Assembly (NCBI GenBank): GCA_034096865.1
Contig: JAWQFJ010020223.1
Coordinates: 27,501-91,500 of the forward strand
Reading direction: 5' to 3'
DNA: 64,000 bases
Source: Theodoxus fluviatilis
Lineage: Eukaryota; Mollusca; Gastropoda; Cycloneritida; Neritidae
Shown here: positions 55,855 to 64,000 of the stretch, in pieces
Position numbering within the stretch: position 1 is the stretch's first letter
Layout of the letters: each line of letters opens with the position of its first letter
Notes under the pieces: generated by a model
The model's database searches: none
The model's input: only the letters and a program-made list of their open reading frames with translations
Told to the model about the DNA's origin: nothing
Made by a program: the position numbers and the translations under genes

Positions 55855-57130
55855 CCATTCTCTATGAATGTGCAGTAAAGTTTTGTCAGACCATTCTATA
55901 GGAAGGTGCAGGTAACTGGTAAGTCTTCTCAGACCATTCTATAAGAAGTTGCAGGTAAGTCTTGTCAGACCATTCTATAAGAATGTGCAGGTAAGTCTTG
56001 TCAGACCAAAGAATGTGCAGGTAAGTCTTGTCAGACCATTTTCTAAGAATGTGCAGGTAAGTCTTGTCAGACCATTCTATAAGAAGGTGCAGGTAAGTCT
56101 TGTCAGACCATTCTATAAGAAGGTGCAGGTAAGTCTTGTCAGACCGTTCTATAAGAAGGTGCAGGTAAGTCTTGTCAGACCATTCTATAAGAATGTGCAG
56201 GTAAGTCTTGTCAGACCATTCTATAAGAAGGTGCAGGTAATTCTTGTCAGACCATTCTATAAGAAGGTGCAGGTAAGTCTTGTCAGACCATTCTATAAGA
56301 ATGTGCAGGTAAGTCTTGTCAGACCATTCTATAAGAAGGTGCAGGTAAGTCTTGTCAGATCATTCTATAAGAATGTGCAGGTAAGTCTTGTCAGACCGTT
56401 CTATAAGAATGTGCAGGTAAGTCTTGTCACACCATTCTCTATGAATGTGCAGGTAAGTCTTGTCAGACCGTTCTATAAGAATGTGCAGGTAAGTCTTGTC
56501 AGACCATTTTATAAGAATGTGCAGGTAAGTCTTGTCAGACCATTTTATAAGAAGGTGCAGGTAAGTCTTGTCAGACCGTTCTATAAGAATGTGCAGGTAA
56601 GTCTTGTCAGACCATTTTATAAGAAGGTGCAGGTAAGTCTTGTCAGACCGTTCTATAAGAATGTGCAGGTAAGTCTTGTCAGACCATTTTATAAGAATGT
56701 GCAGGTAAGTCTTGTCAGACCGTTCTATAAGAAGGTGCAGGTAAGTCTTGTCAGACCATTCTATAAGAAGGTGCAGGTAAGTCTTGTCAGACCATTCTAT
56801 AAGAAGGTGCAGGTAAGTCTTGTCAGACCATTCTATAAGAAGGTGCAGGTAAGTCTTGTCAGACCGTTCTATAAGAAGGTGCAGGTAAGTCTTGTCAGAC
56901 CATTCTATAAGAATGTGCAGGTAACTGGTAAGTCTTGTCAGACCAAAGAATGTGCAGGTAAGTCTTGTCAGACCATTCTATAAGAAGGTGCAGGTAAGTC
57001 TTGTCAGACCAAAGAATGTGCAGGTAAGTCTTGTCAGACCATTCTATAAGAAGGTGCAGGTAACTGGTAAGTCTTGTCAGACCATTCTATAAGAAGTTGC
57101 AGGTAAGTCTTGTCAGACCGTTTTATAAGA
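55855..57130 (+). repeat. 36-bp array carrying ~30 consensus 5' splice sites
   Basis: Unit GTGCAGGTAAGTCTTGTCAG ACCATTCTATAAGAAG. About thirty units hold an exact CAGGTAAGT, the sequence complementary to the U1 snRNA 5' end; a few have GTAATT or GTAACTGGTAAGT. Each also holds CTTGTCAG|A, an acceptor-like string. Since 36 = 3 x 12, one frame is open for 344 codons with a 12-residue repeat; no evidence that it is translated. Starts ~140 bp past the NDUFA4 poly(A) signal. Confidence 0.95.
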
Positions 57131-57547
57131 AGGTGCAGAGATATCCAGCTTGCTTGGGCATGCTACAGAGGATATCCAGCTTGGGCATGCTTCAGGGTCT
57201 GGAAGTGTGGTTTGAGAGGGAAAGGCATTAGCAAGATTGTGAGAGCTTTGACCTTTGCACTTTATTTTATCAAAATGGAAAAGTGTGCACATGGTTATGG
57301 AATGAGCGTGTGTTAATAATCCATCATGGAAGACAAAAGTGATACATTGACAAACACTTCTTCTTTGTCTTCTTCTTTCTTTTTGGTCTTCCTGAACAAA
57401 TGCCATAACCATGGTGAAAGAAATACATTTTCTTTGGTTTTTGTAAGGTCACTTACACAACATCCCATGTTGCCCATTCTTTCTGAAACCACTCTGTTGA
57501 TTATGCACCACAGGTCACCTCTTCTCCTTAGAAATATATCCCTTCAT

Positions 57548-57747
57548 TGATCCCCCTGTGAGTTCAGGGTAAGAATTGCCCCACCGTGTCTCCCTACGAG
57601 ATTCCTAGGAGGCGAATAACTAGGGACACAGGGACACCGTGACTTGATTTGCATTTACTCGAAACTGTTCTCATGATTTTCGTGCATAATGGCCAAATAG
57701 CCTACAAAGGCTGAAAGGCCGTAAAACCCCATCCATCCATCCCTTCC
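57548..57747 (-). repeat. Dispersed ATGG-family repeat, copy 7 (minus)
   Basis: Reverse complement of the family: CCCCCTGTGAGTTCAGGGTA, AGGCGAATAACTAGGGACAC, ATGATTTTCGTGCATAATGG, GGCCGTAAAACCCCATCCAT. Full length. Confidence 0.85.
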
Positions 57748-58753
57748 TTCATTGAGGCAGAAACCAGTTATCTACAGCCAGCTGCTCCCTTGTCTTGCCA
57801 ATAAATGGAGGCCACTGAAAGTAAGATTAAGCTTGATCATTTGGACTACACAAAGTCAGAATTCTACACATCTAAGTCAGTGAGGTAAAGAAGATGCTAA
57901 ATTACAACCAGCCAGTACAATAACCCCATAGAGGTAAATGTAAGAGTAAAGGTACTGGTTTTAAAAGCAACTCATCCTCCATATATGGGTCTCAAACTGT
58001 TTTCCGTAAGACCATCTGATCAGTGGATCATTTGATCAAATCTATTCCTGACACCAGGGGGGCACTTGAACGTCCTTAGCAGCCTACTGTGGTTATTTAA
58101 ATAAATAAAAAGAAATTAAAAAATGGATGAATGAATAAATAAATTAATTAATTAATATTAATCATCAATGAAACAATCAATTGATTATTTAATTAATATT
58201 TAAAATCAAATCATCTCAACATCCTATGAAAAGATATTGCATGAATGACTGTCTTCAATGACTCAAGAATTTGAGTCACCCAGAGAGTTTACACAGGCAC
58301 TTGCTCTAATCTAGTCCTGAATCAAGGATGCATGGTAAATTTCCAATACAGAGCCTGACACCCTGTGTGGAACAGACAGGAAAATGTTTCAGACCTTAAT
58401 CAGGAATTGAACTTGCTACCTCTCACTCAGTAAACACCTGAGAGTTCTGGCCATTGTCCTTGACAAATTCCACTGACTGGGCTGTTTATAGACGTCACAC
58501 AATTTTAACATGTCCAAAGGACAAGAAATGTCCACTCTTACCAGAAAACAAAAGAAGTTGCAAATGAGTCCAACAGATCACAGTCGGCATGACTGAACTA
58601 GGAGTCAATGAAGACAAGACCCAGTCAGGCAAGGCACACAAAAGGCCCATGCAAGGCTCATGGCCACAAGGTGAGGAGGTGACCAAGGCTACATACAGTC
58701 TTTGGTTGCTAAGGAAGTCCACTTCAAAATGTTTGCTTGGAAGTTGCTGCCTT
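57748..58753. other. Intergenic / 3' flank, mostly unique
   Basis: AT-rich (TTAATTAATTAATATTAATC near 58142). No gene supported; part is probably the 3' UTR of the Cys-rich gene. Confidence 0.4.
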
Positions 58754-58954
58754 TCACTTTTTCTTCTTCTTCTTCCCTCCTTTCTTTCCTTTCTTCTTCC
58801 CTCCTGATTTCTTTTTGGAGGCGGACTTTTTGCCCGACTTGCCGGGGCTCTTGCTGCGGCTTCGTGCAGAGTTTTTCCCCTTCTTGCCGTCGTCCTTGCC
58901 CTCTGCATCGGGCCTTGCGATGACAAACTCCACTTTCTGTCCCTGGCACTTGGA
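58754..58954 (-). CDS. Cys-rich protein exon 3 with stop
   Basis: Acceptor [27 protein letters not shown], then [20 protein letters not shown] and a poly-Lys end, TGA at 58756-58754. A long TG microsatellite lies 35 bases upstream in the intron. Confidence 0.85.
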   Translation of the reverse strand, partial: SKCQGQKVEFVIARPDAEGKDDGKKGKNSARSRSKSPGKSGKKSASKKKSGGKKKGKKGGKKKKKK

Positions 58955-58986
58955 CTGAAATGCACAACACATAATCCATGACTGCC

Positions 58987-59034
<48 letters not shown>

Positions 59035-59719
59035 CTATGTGTGTGTGTGTGTGTATGTGTGTGTGTGTGAGTGTGTGTGTGAGTATCTGTGTGTGTGTGT
59101 GTGTGTGTGTGTGAGTATCTGTGTGTGTGTGTGTATGTGTGTGTGTGAGTATCTGTGTGTGTGTGTGTGTGTGTGTGAGTATCTGTGTGTGTGTGTGTGT
59201 GTATCTGTGTGTGTGTGAGTGTGTGTGTGTGTGCATCTGTGTGTGTGTGAGTGTGTATCTGTGTGTGTGTGAGTGTGTGTGTGTGCATGCACATGTATAC
59301 ATGATTCCACATGTATGTGCTTGTATGCATGTGTGTGTGCATGCATATGTGTGTGTGTGAGTGTGTGTCTCTGTATGTGTGTGACTGTGTGTGTGTGCAT
59401 GCATATGTATACATGATACCACATGTATTTGCATGTATGCATATGTGTGTGTGCATGCTTGCGTGTGTGTGTGTTTCTGTGTATGTGTGTGTCTGTGCAT
59501 GCAAATGTATACATGATTCCACATGTATTTGCATGTATGCATGTGTGTGTGTGCGTCTTTGTGTGTGTCTCTGTGTGTGTCTGTGTGTGTGTCTATGTGT
59601 GTGTCTGTGTGTGTGTCTGTGTGTGTGTCTCTGTGTCATTGTGTGTGTGTGTTCATGTGCATGGTGTGTGTTCATGTGCGTGGTGTGTGTTCATGTGCGT
59701 GGTGTGTGTGTATGTGCGT

Positions 59720-59770
<51 letters not shown>

Positions 59771-61383
59771 CTGTCAGACTCAGTGTACATCTCTTGGTCT
59801 GTCAATCATTCAGTTAGTTTCTCAGGGTTTTTTGTCAATATATAATTTAATATATCCTGAGAGTCCAATGAACACAGATTCACACAAAAAACTGCAAACC
59901 AATGACCAAAACACTTTGCAGACAAAAGGTGGTACATCCTGTGACTACTCATTTGGTAAGAGGCAAATAACTAGGGAAATAATTATATTGATTTGTCCTT
60001 ATTCTAATCAATTCATGACTTTTTGTGAGCAATGGCCTTAAATAGCCTACAAAAACTGATAGTCCATAGAACTCCATCCATCCATCCTTCCATCCATCCT
60101 TCCACCCACCCATCCATCCATCCACCCATCCATCCATCCATCCATCCATCCATCCTTCCATCCATCCATCCCATCCCATCCTGAGAACTGACATTCAAGC
60201 TACAGTAGACAGATGCTCAACCCACCTGGTTGCATTTTTTACATCTGCTTGGCTCCTTCATCTCCCCATTGAAGTCTCCATGCAGACACTCCCTGCAGAA
60301 GCGTGTCCCACACCACTTGCACATGAAGGTCTGGACAAAGAGAATCACTTTCACTACACTCTACAGTGTGTGTGTGCATGAAGTAGAAAAGGAGAGATAG
60401 GGGGTGGGGGAATGGGGGAAAGAGAGGCAGATAGACAGACAGGCAGACAGGCAGGCAAACACACACAGACAAACAGGCAGGTGGGCAGGCAGAGACAGAC
60501 TGAGGGACAGACATACACACTAACAGACAGACAGAGTACAGAGACAGTGATACAGATACACACCCAGACAGGTAGGTAGGCACACACACACACATATGGA
60601 CAGATCGTAGGAGAGATCGGAAGACTAAAATTAAGCAGAAGGACCACTGAACCACTCGCATGAAGGACATGAAAAAACGTGTAGCACTAACACTTTCGAA
60701 AAATGAAACTTTGTTAAGCAGGAACACAAGCTGGCTTATTATAATATGAATGTAACATGCATTACAATCGACCGATGTTGCACAAATTGTGATCTAAACA
60801 CAACTGACTACACTATATATGCAGTTCTGATTGGGATATCTTTTCCCAATGAATATATTATTGTTCTAGCTAGAGTGTTTGGCAGCTTGTGCGTTCGCAT
60901 AAGCGCATCACACTTCCGCCAACACTTCCCTAAACATTGGGATTAGCACTCCTTCGGTCGCAGCCCAACGCACATGCATGTCAATCCAGTTGAGAGCTTT
61001 GAGAGGACGAAATGCTGTCATCAAACCATATTTTGTAGGAGTGTACAATAATTCTCCTTTCGTCGTGGTAACATTTTTGGACTTTTAAATGAAGGTTGAA
61101 AAGAAAAGCTGAGCGCGTCAAACGAGCCCGCAGTATATATGCTAGTTGTTAACCTACTGATGCACAAAGAAAAATGCGAAGTTATAGAGTCCACAACGAC
61201 ACAGATTGGCTTTTAAGTGAATCTGTGACACACAGTATAACGCCGCTAATGTAAATAGCACAGTCTGCATTCGAATGAGGTGCGCGTTCGATCTTCCTTG
61301 TTTCGAGAATGGCCTACTTAAGACAACTTAGAACGTAAACATCTACCTACCGAGTTAAGTTCTGAGCAACCAAATCGACACAT
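58754..61383 (-). CDS. Small Cys-rich, Lys/Ser-tailed protein (112 aa), 3 exons, unrecognised
   Basis: Exons 61383-61351 ([11 protein letters not shown]), 60330-60226 ([20 protein letters not shown] ... [10 protein letters not shown]) and 58954-58754 ([20 protein letters not shown], then a Lys/Ser/Gly tail ending in poly-Lys and TGA). All junctions are phase 0 with donors GTAGGT and GTGGGT and acceptors TTGTCCAG and TTTCAG. Cys spacing C-x3-C-x8-C-x2-C-x4-C-x2-C-x14-C-x2-C-x4-C suggests one or two zinc sites; RFCREC recalls FYVE/PHD-like fingers. The basic tail suggests nuclear or nucleic-acid association. Exon 1 is the least certain; it fits by phase, by ATG and by adding two Cys. Convergent with NDUFA4. 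I do not recognise a named family. Confidence 0.7.
58988..59770. repeat. (TG)n-rich complex microsatellite (~780 bp)
   Basis: TG with GTATCTGTG, GCATGCATATGTATAC and CATGGTGTGTGTTCATGTGC variations. Cys/Val-rich ORFs are artefacts. Intron 2 of the Cys-rich gene. Confidence 0.95.
59955..60182 (-). repeat. Dispersed ATGG-family repeat, copy 8 (minus, diverged)
   Basis: AGGCAAATAACTAGGGAAAT, ATAGCCTACAAAAACTGATA, then (ATCC)n to 60180. Ends ~45 bases before the exon 2 donor of the Cys-rich gene. Confidence 0.75.
60226..60330 (-). CDS. Cys-rich protein exon 2
   Basis: 35 codons with three CxxC pairs plus the dipeptide-spaced RFCREC; acceptor CTTTGTCCAG, donor CAG|GTGGGT. Confidence 0.85.
60361..60600. 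repeat. Degenerate CAGA/GGCAGACA-rich tract
   Basis: Imperfect repeats of ACAGACAGGCAGACAGGCAG in intron 1 of the Cys-rich gene. Confidence 0.75.
60601..61350. other. Intron 1 of the Cys-rich gene, unique part
   Basis: No repeat or further exon recognised. Confidence 0.4.
61351..61383 (-). CDS. Cys-rich protein exon 1
   Basis: Eleven codons from ATG, donor TCG|GTAGGT. Chosen because it is in phase and supplies Cys 2 and 6. Confidence 0.55.
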
Positions 61384-61654
61384 CGTGAATCCCTTATCAA
61401 AGACGCTGTGCTGTTTTTGAAAATGTGGACTGCAGAGGAAAGATTCTCTGCAGACAAGCTTGATGAGTCGACTTGATTGTCGCCGCAGTGTCTCTGGTCA
61501 GAGCACTGATCGACGCGCGCAACGCGTTGCCAACAACAACGGCTGACGAGATATGTGGTAGTACCTAGTAGGTTATCTGGTCCTCTTCAAACGCTACAAG
61601 TGCGAATGTGTGTGTGTGTGTGTGTGTGTGTGAGTGTGTGTGTGTGTGTGTGTG

Positions 61655-61990
61655 CAGGGCCGGACCCAGGGGGGGGTTCCAGGGGTTCCGGAACCCCCCC
61701 CTAGAAAAAGCATGTACCTTGGTTTGAGTTTTTTTAAATAAATATATTTTTGTGTGTGTCTCCAAAAACAATGCTGCTCTTACCCCTCAAAACAAGGCCC
61801 AGAATGCACCAGATTGCACAGATTTAACCGTTTTTCAAAAAATTTCCGGGGGGGCATGCCCCCGGACCCCCCTAGTTTGCGCGCCTGCTTTGCAGGCGCG
61901 CGCTCGTGGCTTCGCCACTTCGCTGATTTGTCCCCCCCAACCAAAAAGGAACCCCCCCCCCCCCCCCACAACTCATTTGGTCCGGCCCTG
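61655..61990. mobile_element. hAT-like MITE inserted in a (TG)n tract (336 bp)
   Basis: Perfect 12-bp inverted termini CAGGGCCGGACC ... GGTCCGGCCCTG. Interior has internal hairpins (CGGGGGGGCATGCCCCCGG; GCGCGCCTGCTTTGCAGGCG). TG repeat on both sides fits an 8-bp GTGTGTGT target duplication but cannot prove it. Confidence 0.75.
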
Positions 61991-62022
61991 GTGTGTGTGT
62001 GTGTGTATGTGTTTGTGTGTGT

Positions 62023-62054
<32 letters not shown>

Positions 62055-62080
62055 CTGTGACACAGAGAGAGAGAGAGAGA
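61991..62080. repeat. (TG)n and short (GA)n
   Basis: Right-hand continuation of the TG tract interrupted by the MITE, then a GA stretch before the LINE tail. Confidence 0.9.
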
Positions 62081-63870
<1,790 letters not shown>

Positions 63871-63877
63871 GCCGGTC

Positions 63878-64000
63878 TGCCCTTCACTGTGACACCAGAG
63901 GTCATGGCCACTGCCCTTCACTGTGGCACCAGAGGTCATGGCCACTGCCCTTCACAGTGGCACCAGAGGTCACTGCCCTTCGCTGTGGCACCAGAGGTCA
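63878..64000. repeat. ~34-bp minisatellite running off the window
   Basis: Units of TGCCCTTCACTGTGGCACCA GAGGTCATGGCCAC, the last one shortened; continues beyond base 64000. Confidence 0.88.

Noticed and set aside
55949..56983. 344-aa ORF with a 12-residue repeat as a real repetitive protein gene
   Set aside because: The frame exists only because the unit is 36 bp and lacks stops; no start context, signal peptide or splice link was found. The splice-motif content is the stronger signal.
58991..59845. Cys/Val-rich ORFs resembling Cys-rich proteins
   Set aside because: Pure translation of TG microsatellite.

Overview
This window is metazoan nuclear DNA: spliced genes with GT/AG introns, very long introns packed with micro- and minisatellites, several non-LTR retrotransposon fragments, SINEs and DNA-transposon relics. 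The repeat style, in particular a short interspersed repeat next to (ATGG)n and TCAAGGTCA-rich dispersed DNA, suggests a marine mollusc, probably a gastropod. That assignment is an inference and was not tested by any search.

Most of the window is one gene. A complete PHF14 homologue (nuclear PHD-finger, histone-binding protein) runs on the minus strand from its ATG at 50159 to its stop at 5004. I could place 23 coding exons whose splice phases all agree and which sum to 2655 nt (884 aa plus stop). They give an N-terminal basic/acidic region with a coded poly-Asp run, PHD1, a C2HC pre-PHD plus PHD extended module, a coiled coil, PHD3, PHD4 and an acidic C-terminus. About 94% of the 45 kb is intron, filled mostly by tandem arrays (20, 25, 31, 35, 40, 42, 44, 47, 52, 68 and 71 bp units) and transposons. 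Several arrays stop within 10-30 bp of a splice site.

Head to head with PHF14, its ATG only 256 bp away, a complete four-exon NDUFA4 homologue (84 aa, cytochrome c oxidase-associated subunit) runs on the plus strand from 50416 to 55334. The human PHF14 and NDUFA4 genes are also adjacent and divergent, so this looks like an old conserved gene pair sharing one promoter region. Just past the NDUFA4 poly(A) signal is a 1.2 kb array of 36-bp units. About thirty of them carry CAGGTAAGT, the consensus 5' splice site.

A third small gene (58754-61383, minus) is predicted to encode a 112-aa protein with a Cys-rich zinc-binding-like region and a Lys/Ser-rich tail; I do not recognise its family. The rest holds retrotransposon debris (1-329; 17.7-19.9 kb; 48.2-49.6 kb; 62.1-63.5 kb), two tRNA-derived SINEs, a piggyBac-type element, two related TIR elements, a fold-back element, a hAT-like MITE, and two dispersed repeats that appear to have seeded several separate minisatellites.
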